A stretch of DNA of 64,000 bases from Arthrobacter sp. OY3WO11 (GTDB lineage: Bacteria; Actinomycetota; Actinomycetes; Actinomycetales; Micrococcaceae), in contig NZ_LWLP01000001.1 of the NCBI RefSeq assembly GCF_001641125.1, positions 128,079 to 192,078 on the forward strand, given 5' to 3'. This document shows positions 42,022-50,476 of this stretch, one piece after another. Position 1 is the stretch's first letter; each line of letters starts with the position of its first letter. The notes below the pieces were generated by a model. It saw only the letters and a list, made by a program, of their open reading frames with translations. It did no database searches and was not told the DNA's origin. Position numbers and translations under genes: made by a program.

Positions 42022-45000
42022 GTGAAACGACCCCCGCACATGACCCCGCGTCCGCAGGAGGGGCCTCCGCCCCGCCGCAGGCTGCCGGCTGGCGCAAAAG
42101 CCGTTACGGCTGCCGTTGCCTCTGCCGCCATTGCCTTCACAGGGCTCCCGGCCGTTCAGGCCGACACTGCCCTCCCGGCGGTAGGAAGCGGCTTCAAGTT
42201 CGACTTCGGCCCCGGTGCGACGGCCGACGGCTACACGCCAGTAGGCGCCACTACCCAGTACTCCGCCGGGGCCAGCTTCGGCTTCACGGATACGGCAGTC
42301 ACCTCCGGAATTGACCGGGGCACCGGAGACCCCCTGCGGTCCGACTTTGTGCAGGCCCAGGGAAGCTCCTTCCTGGTGGACCTGCCCAATGGCGACTACA
42401 CCGTCAAACTCATTGCCGGCGACGCCGCCGAAGCCACGAACATCGCCATCACCGCCGAGAAAATGGCCAAGGTCCAAGTCACGGACAAACCGGCCGGCCA
42501 GTACCTGGAAATGGAATTCCCCATCTCCCTGGTGGACGGCCAGCTCAACCTCGATTTCAGCGGCACCGCGGCGAAGATCAACTCCCTGGTCATTGCGGCA
42601 AGGGCTCCCCGCACCGCCACCACCGACCCCGGCGTCTACCTCGCCGGCGACTCCACCGTCCAGACCTACGATCCCGGGTACGTGCCCCAGGCGGGCTGGG
42701 GCCAAATGATCGACCGCTTCTTTGACAGCAGCGTCTCCTTCAAGAACCATGCCATCGGCGGCCGGAGCTCCAAGAACTTCATCACGCAGGGACGGCTGGA
42801 CGAGATCCTCCGCGTCATCAACCCCGGCGACTACCTCATGGTCCAGTTCGGCCACAATGACGCCACCATCGGCGTGGACGACCGCTACGCCTCCCCCGCC
42901 GATTACAAGGAATACCTCCGCACGTACGTCAACGGCGCCCGCCAGCGCGGCGCAACCCCCGTCCTGGTGACCCCCGTGGGACGCCGGGACTACGACGAAG
43001 CCACCGGCAAGTTCCGCGTCAGCTTCCCCGAGTACGTGGCCAAGATGCAGGAACTCGCGGCCGAGGAGAACGTGGCCCTGGTGGACCTGTCCGCCTCGAG
43101 CCGCGCCTACTACGACGAAATCGGCCCGGAGGACACCAAGTCTGTCTTCCTCCACGTCGATGCCGGCGTGTACCCCAACCGCCCTACCGGGACAGTGGAC
43201 AACACCCACTTCCAGGAATACGGCGCCATCCAGATTGCCCGGCTGGTGGCGGGCGGCGTGAAGCAGCTCAGCGTTCCGCTGGCCTCACGCGTCAAGGAAA
43301 TCGCACCGCCGTCGTCCGTTCCCGCCAAGCCGCAGGGACTGGTGGCCGGAAGCGTGTCCAACGCCGGCGCCCTCCTCAAATGGCAGCCCGTTGAAGGCGC
43401 GGACATCTACAAGGTGTACCGCAAGCTTGCCTCCGAGCCGGACAGCGCCTACAAGCTGACCACCACAGCAACGGTTCCCACTGCAAACCTTGGCGGACTG
43501 GCTGAGGGCACCGCGTATGACGTCCGCGTGGCGGCCATGAACGGCAAGGGACTCTCGGAGCCCAGCGACGCACTCACCGTCACCACCAAGCAGGCCAAAT
43601 ACAAGTTCGACTTTGGGCCCGTGGGAGCTCCGGTCGAGGCGGGCTACACCGAAGTCAACCGGACCATGGGCTACACCGCCGGGCGCGGCTTTGGGTTCAA
43701 GGACATCTCGGTGCTCGCCGACCGGGACCGGGGAGCGGTGACCAGCAACCTCCTGCGCGACTTCGTCCTCAGCGGCTCCAGCTTCGAGTTCCAGCTGGAC
43801 GTCCCCAACGGCACCTACGCCCTGAAGACCTACCACAGCGACTGGATCGGCTCCACCAGGACCGACGTCGCCGCCGAGGGCACCCCCTACGGCCAGGTCT
43901 CGTCCGGCCGGGCATCCTCGGCAACCAAGATCATTAACCAGGTGCTGGTTTCCGATGGGCAACTGAACCTGACCATCAGTGGCTCCGGCCAGCGGCTCAA
44001 CGGCCTTGAGGTCACCCCGCTGCTCGTAGGACCCACCAACCTGCACACAACGTCCTTGGACGCGGCCTCAGAGCCGCCCACCGTGGACCTCGCATGGGAC
44101 GCCGTGGCGGACGCCGCCAGCTACAAGGTGTTCCGCCAGGCCTCGTATGAGGCAGAGCCACAGCTTGTCTCCGGCAACGTGACTGCCGCGGCCTTTACGG
44201 ACACCACAGCCTTCGCCGGCCTGACGTACAAGTACTTCGTCACGGCCCTGGACAGCACCGGGCTCGAATCGGTTCCGTCCAACACGGTGGAGACCGCCCT
44301 GGTTGACCCCAACACTCCGGTGCCCGCCGCCACGGGCAAGGTGGACGTGAAGGCGGTGGAGAAGGCCAGCGTCACGCTCAAGTGGCAGAAGGTGTCCGGC
44401 GCTGCCGCGTACCTCGTCTACCGGTCCACCTCACCCGATGGCCCCTTCGGCTATGTGGGCCGCGCCACCGAAGTGAACTACACCGACTACACGGTCCTGA
44501 CCACCATCAAGTATTACTACCGGGTCACCACGGTGAACAAGAGCGGCGAATCCGCTCCCTCACCCGTGGTGGGAACCGAAAAGGTCACCGTAGTGAACCG
44601 GCAAATGGAAAACCTGGACCGGGCACCGGTGGCTCTGCTGACCGGCGAAGGCGTGCGGGTGGGCTGGCGCATGCTCGGCCTGGACCCTGAACAGATCGGC
44701 TTCCATGTCATCCGCGACGGCGTCCAGCTCACCGAAGAGCCCATCCGTAGCAACACCACATTCCTGGACCCAAACGGAACCGCGACTTCCCGGTATGCCG
44801 TCAAGACCGTGGGCAACGGCGGGGAACAGCTCACCGCCGAGTTCACGCCGCTGGTGCAGAACTACCTGGCTGTGAAGCTGGACAAGCCCGCGGATGACTA
44901 CACCAAGGACGGGCAGCCTTACAGCTACTCCGCCGGCGACTCCAGCGTGGCTGACCTGGACGGCGACGGAACGTACGAGATCCTCCAGATGTGGTCGCCC

Positions 45001-46413
45001 TCCAACTCCAAGGACAACTCCCAGGCGGGCTACACCGGACTGGTGTACGTGGATGCCTACCGCATGGACGGCACCAGGCTCTGGCGGATCAACATGGGTC
45101 CCAACATCCGCGCAGGCGCCCATTACACGCAGTTGCTCGCCTACGACTTCGACGGCGACGGCAAGGCCGAAGTTGCCATGAAGACGGCGGACGGCACGCG
45201 CGACGCCGCCGGAACGGTGATTGGAAACGCTGGAGCAGACCATCGCAACAGCAGCGGCTACGTTCTGACGGGCCCGGAGTTCCTCAGTGTCTTCCACGGG
45301 GCAACCGGCACCGTCATGGACACGGTGGCCTACGACCCTCCCCGCGGTGACGTGGCAGCCTGGGGTGACGGCTACGGCAACCGCGTTGACCGCTTCCTCG
45401 GTGCGGTGGCCTACCTGGACGGGGAACGCCCGTCCATGATGTTCAGCCGCGGCTACTACACCCGCACCGTGCTTGCCACCTACGACCTGGTGGGCGGCAA
45501 AATCAGCAAGCGCTGGATCTTCGACTCGGACGCCGCAGGCGCCCAGTACCGCAGCCAGGGCAACCACAACCTGTCCGTAGCGGACGTGGACGCTGATGGA
45601 AAGGACGAGTTCGTCTTCGGCTCCATGACCATCGACGACAACGGCAAGCCGCTGTACAACACTGGCCTGGGCCACGGTGATGCCATCCACACCAGTGACC
45701 TGGATCCGTCCCGTCCGGGCCTGGAGACGTTCGCGGCCCACGAGGACATGGGGGCCAGCGGCAACAGGGGAGCCACATTCCGTGATGCGCGCACCGGGGA
45801 GATCCTCTGGAGCATCCTGGCCGCCAAGGACACCGGACGCGCTGCCGCCGGTGACATCGACCCGCGCCACGCGGGGGCGGAGGGCTGGGCCATCGGCGGC
45901 GACGCTGCCTGGAACTCCCCGGTAGGCGAGCTGCGTTCCGCAAAGGGCGAGCTGGTCGCCAACAGCATCCCGGCGGCCAACTTCCTGGCTTGGTGGGACG
46001 GTGACCTGCTGCGGGAGATCGTTGACCATGACTGGAACGCGGCAACCAGCACCGGTACGCCCAGCATCGCCAAGTGGAACTGGGAGACGGAGGCCAGCGA
46101 CCGGCTGCTCACGGCCACCGGTGCGAAGTCCAACAACGGCACCAAGGGAACCCCGGCCATCCAGGCCGACCTCCTCGGTGACTGGCGTGAGGAAATTGCG
46201 TGGCCGTCGTCGGACAGCACGGAGCTGCGCATCTACACCACCACGGCCGGGACCGACGTCCGGCTCCGGACGCTGATGCATGATCCCGTGTACCGGCTCT
46301 CGGTTGCGCGCGAGAACGTCTCGTACAACCAGCCGCCGCACCCCAGCTTCTACATCGGTGTCGGGATGGAACTGCCGGCCCAGCCGGACATCGTGTACAC
46401 CCGCGCAGGCTGA
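42022..46413 (+). CDS. Secreted CE12 rhamnogalacturonan acetylesterase fused to PL11 rhamnogalacturonan lyase
   Basis: Single 1463-residue exported enzyme that should both deacetylate and cleave the rhamnogalacturonan I backbone of pectin. GTG 42022 is chosen because AAGGAG (42010-42015) sits 6 bases before it; ATG 42016 abuts that site. Order: signal peptide (about 1-47); a beta domain (FKFDFGPG, about 55-195); SGNH esterase with Ser211 (GDST), Asn279 (FGHND), Asp393 and His396 (DNTH); FN3 (430-525); a second beta domain (YKFDFGPV, 527-670); two FN3 domains (670-856); and a PL11 propeller (860-1460) with calcium-type DLDGDGTYE, DFDGDGKAE and DVDADGKDE. Two-enzyme fusions of this kind are uncommon to my knowledge. 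Confidence 0.88.
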   Translation: MKRPPHMTPRPQEGPPPRRRLPAGAKAVTAAVASAAIAFTGLPAVQADTALPAVGSGFKFDFGPGATADGYTPVGATTQYSAGASFGFTDTAVTSGIDRGTGDPLRSDFVQAQGSSFLVDLPNGDYTVKLIAGDAAEATNIAITAEKMAKVQVTDKPAGQYLEMEFPISLVDGQLNLDFSGTAAKINSLVIAARAPRTATTDPGVYLAGDSTVQTYDPGYVPQAGWGQMIDRFFDSSVSFKNHAIGGRSSKNFITQGRLDEILRVINPGDYLMVQFGHNDATIGVDDRYASPADYKEYLRTYVNGARQRGATPVLVTPVGRRDYDEATGKFRVSFPEYVAKMQELAAEENVALVDLSASSRAYYDEIGPEDTKSVFLHVDAGVYPNRPTGTVDNTHFQEYGAIQIARLVAGGVKQLSVPLASRVKEIAPPSSVPAKPQGLVAGSVSNAGALLKWQPVEGADIYKVYRKLASEPDSAYKLTTTATVPTANLGGLAEGTAYDVRVAAMNGKGLSEPSDALTVTTKQAKYKFDFGPVGAPVEAGYTEVNRTMGYTAGRGFGFKDISVLADRDRGAVTSNLLRDFVLSGSSFEFQLDVPNGTYALKTYHSDWIGSTRTDVAAEGTPYGQVSSGRASSATKIINQVLVSDGQLNLTISGSGQRLNGLEVTPLLVGPTNLHTTSLDAASEPPTVDLAWDAVADAASYKVFRQASYEAEPQLVSGNVTAAAFTDTTAFAGLTYKYFVTALDSTGLESVPSNTVETALVDPNTPVPAATGKVDVKAVEKASVTLKWQKVSGAAAYLVYRSTSPDGPFGYVGRATEVNYTDYTVLTTIKYYYRVTTVNKSGESAPSPVVGTEKVTVVNRQMENLDRAPVALLTGEGVRVGWRMLGLDPEQIGFHVIRDGVQLTEEPIRSNTTFLDPNGTATSRYAVKTVGNGGEQLTAEFTPLVQNYLAVKLDKPADDYTKDGQPYSYSAGDSSVADLDGDGTYEILQMWSPSNSKDNSQAGYTGLVYVDAYRMDGTRLWRINMGPNIRAGAHYTQLLAYDFDGDGKAEVAMKTADGTRDAAGTVIGNAGADHRNSSGYVLTGPEFLSVFHGATGTVMDTVAYDPPRGDVAAWGDGYGNRVDRFLGAVAYLDGERPSMMFSRGYYTRTVLATYDLVGGKISKRWIFDSDAAGAQYRSQGNHNLSVADVDADGKDEFVFGSMTIDDNGKPLYNTGLGHGDAIHTSDLDPSRPGLETFAAHEDMGASGNRGATFRDARTGEILWSILAAKDTGRAAAGDIDPRHAGAEGWAIGGDAAWNSPVGELRSAKGELVANSIPAANFLAWWDGDLLREIVDHDWNAATSTGTPSIAKWNWETEASDRLLTATGAKSNNGTKGTPAIQADLLGDWREEIAWPSSDSTELRIYTTTAGTDVRLRTLMHDPVYRLSVARENVSYNQPPHPSFYIGVGMELPAQPDIVYTRAG

Positions 46414-46429
46414 CCCGTCGGATCTGCCC

Positions 46430-46464
46430 GCTGCCCCGTCCGCCAGCCTGGCGGGCGGGGCAGC
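46430..46464 (+). terminator. Hairpin after the CE12-PL11 gene
   Basis: A 15-base GC-rich stem (46430-46444 with 46450-46464) has one G-T pair and a 5-base loop. It has no T tract, so termination is only likely. Confidence 0.55.
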
Positions 46465-46527
46465 GCCATGTCCGGACAGGTTCGGATGCAACCCGCCGGT
46501 AACACCGGGCGTCAGTATGATCACAGC

Positions 46528-47499
46528 ATGACCGAGACGCCTGCCTCCAACTCAGTGACACTCCGCTTTTTGGCCGCTCCCACGGATGTGGGCCACAGCG
46601 GCTCCGTGGACGCCGGAACCGTCCTTGAGTGGGTGGACAAGGCCGCGTATGCCGCAGCGGTGGGGTGGGCGAAGTCCTACTGCGTCACTGCCTACGTGGG
46701 AAACATCCACTTCGCCGATCCCGTCAACAGCGGCGACATGGTGGAGGTTGAGGCCACCATCGTCTACACCGGACGGTCCTCGATGCACATCCGCACTGTG
46801 GTTTCCTCCGGCGACCCCAAGGGCGGCCCGGCCACCATGCGAAGCCAGTGCATGGTGATTTTCGTGGCCGTGGGCGAGGACGGAAAACCGATCCCGGTCC
46901 CGCAGTTCGAACCCGTCACCGCCGAAGAGATCGAACAGCGGGACCACGCGCTGGCACGGATCAAGGTACGCGAACAGATCGTCGAAGCCATGAGCCGGCA
47001 GGAATATACGGATGCGGGTACGGCCGAACGGGTCACCCTGCGGTTCGTGGCTGCACCCACCGACGTGAACTGGGGCGGCAAGGTCCACGGCGGGATCGTC
47101 ATGAAGTGGATCGACGAGGCCGCCTACGTGTGCGCCTCCCGGTACTGCGGCATGGACACCGTGGCTGTCTTCTCCGGCGGGGTCCGGTTCTACCGTCCCC
47201 TGTTGATTGGCCACGTGGTGGAGGTGGAGGCGCGGCTGGTGTACACCGGCACCAAAGGCATGCACGTTGCCGTACATGTCCGCTCGGGGGACCCCAAGAG
47301 CCGCGAAATGAACCTCACCACCTACTGCCTGACAGTGATGGTTGCGCGCGACGCGGATGGCAACTCCGTACCCGTACCCCCCTGGGTGCCGGTCAGCGAA
47401 GAGGACAAGAGACTGCACGCCCATGCCCGCGAACTGCTGGAAATCAGGGGCACAGCCCCGGGAAACCGGCTGCCCAACCACCTGCTGGCCCAGGGCTAA
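46528..47499 (+). CDS. Acyl-CoA thioesterase with tandem hotdog domains
   Basis: 323-residue protein made of two YciA/ACOT-type hotdog domains. Each starts VTLRF(L/V)AAPTDV and contains GGIVMKWIDEAAYVCA or its relative GTVLEWVDKAAYAAA, followed by VYTG-SSMHIRTVV or VYTGTKGMHVAVHV. The second domain has the canonical Asn-Trp-Gly-Gly entry, while the first has a degenerate GHSGS. No ribosome site is present before ATG 46528; a -10 TATGAT at 46516-46521 ends 6 bases upstream, which suggests leaderless mRNA. It hydrolyses acyl-CoAs; chain length unknown. Confidence 0.85.
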   Translation: MTETPASNSVTLRFLAAPTDVGHSGSVDAGTVLEWVDKAAYAAAVGWAKSYCVTAYVGNIHFADPVNSGDMVEVEATIVYTGRSSMHIRTVVSSGDPKGGPATMRSQCMVIFVAVGEDGKPIPVPQFEPVTAEEIEQRDHALARIKVREQIVEAMSRQEYTDAGTAERVTLRFVAAPTDVNWGGKVHGGIVMKWIDEAAYVCASRYCGMDTVAVFSGGVRFYRPLLIGHVVEVEARLVYTGTKGMHVAVHVRSGDPKSREMNLTTYCLTVMVARDADGNSVPVPPWVPVSEEDKRLHAHARELLEIRGTAPGNRLPNHLLAQG

Positions 47500-47526
47500 G
47501 CCCGGGGCACCACACGGAGGCCGTTC

Positions 47527-48909
47527 CTAGAAGCCGCCGCCGCCGGCGTCGGCTGCCATGTTGGCGAACCGTGAGTAGTGGCCCTGGAAGGCGACCACGA
47601 TGTCCTTGGTGGGGCCGTTACGGTGCTTGGCCACCAGGATGTCAGCCTCACCGGCGCGGGGGGACTCCTTGTCGTAGACGTCCTCGCGGTGAAGCAGGAT
47701 CACCATATCGGCGTCCTGCTCGATGGACCCCGATTCGCGGAGGTCGGAGACCATGGGCCGCTTGTCCTGGCGCTGCTCAGACCCACGGTTGAGCTGGGAC
47801 AGTGCGATCACGGGAACCTGGAGCTCCTTGGCCAGGAGCTTCAGGGCACGTGAAAACTCGGAGACCTCCTGCTGGCGGGACTCGACCTTTTTGCCGGAGC
47901 TCATGAGCTGCAGGTAGTCGAGGATCACCAGTTTGAGATCGTGCTGCTGCTTCAGCCGCCGGCACTTTGCCCGGATCTCCATCAGTGACATGTTAGGGCT
48001 GTCATCGATGAAGAGCGGGGCATCATTCATCCGGCCCATGGTGGTGGCGATCTTGGACCACTGCTCGTCCTTGATGGTGCCCTTGCGGAGGTCCTGCAGC
48101 CCGATGGTGGCCTCTGCGGAGAGGAGGCGCATGGCGATCTCGTTCCGGCCCATTTCGAGCGAGAACATCACTGTGGCCAGGTTGTTCTTGATGGCTGCCG
48201 AGCGGGCGAAGTCCAGCGCGAACGTGGACTTACCGACAGCCGGGCGGGCCGCGATCACAATCATCTGGCCGGGGTGGAGGCCGTGGGTGAGCTCATCGAG
48301 TTCGTAGAACCCTGTGGGCACACCGGTCATGCCCTCACCGCGGTGGCCGGAGGCTTCGATCTCATCCACCGTGGACTCCATGACGTCCTTCAGGACGACG
48401 TAGTCCTCGGCAGTGCGGCGCTCTGCCACCGCGTACACCTCGGCCTGGGCCTGGTTCACCAGGTCCTCCACCTCGCCGTCGGAGCCGTAGCCCAGCTGGA
48501 CGATCTTGGTGCCCGCGTTCACGAGGCGCCGGAGCACGGCCCGTTCAGCAACGATCTCGGCGTAGTAGCCGGCGTTGGCCGCGGTGGGGACGGTCTGGAT
48601 CAGCTCGTGCAGGTAGGCAGGGCCGCCGATCCTGTTTATCTCTGCGCGCTTTGTGAGCTCATCGGAGACGGTCACGGCGTCCGCGGGCTCACCGCGGCCA
48701 TAGAGGTCGATAATTGCTTCGTAGATCGTTTCGTGCGCCGGGCGGTAGAAGTCCTGACCGCGGAGAATTTCCACAACATCGGCGATGGCATCCTTGGACA
48801 GCATCATGCCGCCCAGTACGGATTGCTCGGCAGGGATGTCCTGCGGCGGCTTGCGGCTGGCTTCAGATCCGCGGGTTGTCTCTACCGGATCCAGATGCGC
48901 GATTGACAA
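47527..48909 (-). CDS. dnaB: Replicative DNA helicase
   Basis: Hexameric fork helicase of about 460 residues. The start is taken as TTG 48909, because GGAGG lies about 10 bases before it; the first ATG-type start upstream gives an unlikely extension. It has the N-terminal domain PPQDIPAEQSVLGGMMLSKDAI, a linker, and the RecA-like core with Walker A AARPAVGKST, Walker B LVILDYLQLM, the H3 region SQLNRGSEQR and the R-finger region. No intein is present. It is transcribed away from the gap that holds DnaA-box-like sequences. Confidence 0.93.
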   Translation of the reverse strand: MSIAHLDPVETTRGSEASRKPPQDIPAEQSVLGGMMLSKDAIADVVEILRGQDFYRPAHETIYEAIIDLYGRGEPADAVTVSDELTKRAEINRIGGPAYLHELIQTVPTAANAGYYAEIVAERAVLRRLVNAGTKIVQLGYGSDGEVEDLVNQAQAEVYAVAERRTAEDYVVLKDVMESTVDEIEASGHRGEGMTGVPTGFYELDELTHGLHPGQMIVIAARPAVGKSTFALDFARSAAIKNNLATVMFSLEMGRNEIAMRLLSAEATIGLQDLRKGTIKDEQWSKIATTMGRMNDAPLFIDDSPNMSLMEIRAKCRRLKQQHDLKLVILDYLQLMSSGKKVESRQQEVSEFSRALKLLAKELQVPVIALSQLNRGSEQRQDKRPMVSDLRESGSIEQDADMVILLHREDVYDKESPRAGEADILVAKHRNGPTKDIVVAFQGHYSRFANMAADAGGGGF

Positions 48910-49570
48910 AGCTGCCGTCCTCCATGTGAGCCGGGGCCTTGGTGGCACCGGTGGTTAACCGTCCTGCTAGGGCGCTGCCCGAAAGCTGGGCTCCGCCACC
49001 TGTCCAGGTGTACCAGCGGGGTGTGACAATGCTGGGGATCCAGCCCTGCAGACGGCGATTTCGAGAGTTATCCCCATATCCACAGGTTTTCCACAATGGG
49101 CCTCTTCTTAGGGCTCCAGGGGTTCTACGGCTGCTGTTTTCGGCATCCGTCCGGGACCACAGGAGCCCTGAAAAACAGGTACCCCGCTACGCTAGTCCCC
49201 CCTGCCTCAGTGGCAAAGTCAACAGGCACCAGGCCCTGTGGAAAACCTGTGCACTAAGGGGCATAGCTTGTGCACAGCCTGTGGGAAAGGTTGTGGACAG
49301 TAAAAAAGTTTCACCGCCGCTGCGCCGCTGACCTGCTAAAACACTGCCGCCGGCATGTGGAGTAAAGATTTATTCCAAGTATTTTCATCCACAGCCCGCG
49401 GCTGCGCCAGCGGAGGTAAACGGCCCCCTCCGGGGGCGTGATGCAGTTCATTGCCCGGCCTCTGCGGGCGATCGCTACCCGGGACCCGGAGTTGATGCCC
49501 AGAGAAGCGTGCACTATGCGCAGAGGTGAATATTGCTGTGGATAAACCGGATCTGGCATAAGCTCTATAC
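48910..49570. other. 661-base intergenic region with a cluster of DnaA-box-like 9-mers
   Basis: No gene recognised. Sequences at or one base from TTATCCACA/TTGTCCACA occur on both strands: 49068 (TTATCCCCA), 49076 (ATATCCACA), 49087 (TTTTCCACA), 49237 (TGTGGAAAA), 49268 (TTGTGCACA), 49292 (TGTGGACAG), 49385 (TCATCCACA), and a perfect box TGTGGATAA at 49537-49545. This density is far above chance in a GC-rich genome. It may regulate dnaB or titrate DnaA; an origin role is possible but not shown. Confidence 0.55.
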
Positions 49571-49846
49571 ATGGGCGAACTACTGCTGGTACTGCTGCCG
49601 GCGATTGTGTTGGTGGCCCTCATTTGGGGTCTTGCCACGGCCCTCAGTCCGCGGGATACGGGCTTGTCCGATGCCGAGAAATACCAGCGTGACCTGGCCG
49701 AGCGTTCAGCGCAGCACTATGCGGCCCAGGTCCAGGCTGCCACGGCGGCCCGCGCACGCCTGGAGTCCATCACGCGGCCAAGCCAAAACACCCAGGCGAT
49801 GCATTCAGATCTGGCCCCCGCCAGGAAGTACACAGAACGGCGTTAG
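49571..49846 (+). CDS. Small single-pass membrane protein
   Basis: 91-residue protein not recognised. A hydrophobic N-terminal helix (MGELLLVLLPAIVLVALIWGLATAL) is followed by a helical, Ala/Gln-rich cytoplasmic tail (AEKYQRDLAERSAQHYAAQVQAATAARARLESI). No ribosome site is seen before ATG 49571. It is followed after 3 bases by an L7/L12-like membrane protein, so the two are probably one unit. Confidence 0.65.
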   Translation: MGELLLVLLPAIVLVALIWGLATALSPRDTGLSDAEKYQRDLAERSAQHYAAQVQAATAARARLESITRPSQNTQAMHSDLAPARKYTERR

Positions 49847-49849
49847 AAA

Positions 49850-50419
49850 ATGGAATCGCTTGTGGTCCCTGTCCTCATCCTCCTGGCCGTGGCTGCAGGA
49901 GTCACGTTGGCGGCCCGCGCCATCAGCAGGCGCAAGGCCTCCGCGGGCGCCGAGCCGCAGGCACCCGCAGCCAACTCGGCCGACCTGGCCCGCACGGCAG
50001 CTGCCAAACTTTCCGAGGACGAACACCGGCGGCTCTACGCCCTGATCGCACAGGGCCAGGCCATGGCAGCCATCAAGCTGTACTACGAAGTCACCGGCGA
50101 CGGACTGCGCGCATCACGCGATGCCGTAGGAGCGCTGGCAGCACACCCGCAGCCTTACAGGGGCGCGGAGGCGGCCCCTGCCGAGGTTGAAGACGACGAT
50201 GACGAGCCGCAGCGGTTCCCCTACCGTTACCGTGCCATTGCCAGCAAGGGTGACGTGACCCGCGAGGTCAGCAGCAACATGCTCAACGACGAGATCTATG
50301 GCCGGATACGCACCCTGGCCCGCAACGGCGACACGGAGGCTGCTGCCTCGGCACTCACGCGGCACTCCGATATCTCCATGAAGCAGGCCCGGGAGTTCAT
50401 CGAACTGCTGGACGATTAA
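49850..50419 (+). CDS. Membrane-anchored protein with ribosomal L7/L12 C-terminal-like segment
   Basis: 189-residue protein with one N-terminal transmembrane helix (VVPVLILLAVAAGVTLAARAI). A middle segment, AMAAIKLYYEVTGDGLRASRDAVGAL, closely resembles the factor-binding helices of ribosomal protein L7/L12. An acidic linker (EVEDDDDE) and a C-terminal helical part ending MKQAREFIELLDD follow; that part looks like a second, weaker copy. Soluble L7/L12-like relatives exist in actinobacteria. Function unknown. Confidence 0.7.
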   Translation: MESLVVPVLILLAVAAGVTLAARAISRRKASAGAEPQAPAANSADLARTAAAKLSEDEHRRLYALIAQGQAMAAIKLYYEVTGDGLRASRDAVGALAAHPQPYRGAEAAPAEVEDDDDEPQRFPYRYRAIASKGDVTREVSSNMLNDEIYGRIRTLARNGDTEAAASALTRHSDISMKQAREFIELLDD

Positions 50420-50425
50420 GGCCTG

Positions 50426-50454
50426 CTGGCCGGGACTGATGCAGTCCCGGCCAG
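50426..50454. terminator. Hairpin between convergent genes
   Basis: A perfect 12-bp stem (CTGGCCGGGACT at 50426-50437 with 50443-50454) has a 5-base loop. It sits between the L7/L12-like and DNRLRE-protein genes. Confidence 0.8.
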
Positions 50455-50476
50455 CCTGATTCTGTTAGTCGATGGC

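Noticed and set aside
44560..46524. A 654-codon open frame opposite the PL11 domain
   Set aside because: The PL11 domain on the plus strand is complete and continuous; the reverse frame shows no motif or ribosome site.
48910..49570. Chromosomal origin of replication
   Set aside because: The DnaA-box cluster is suggestive, but dnaA and dnaN are not adjacent and no clear AT-rich unwinding element was seen, so it is reported only as a box cluster.
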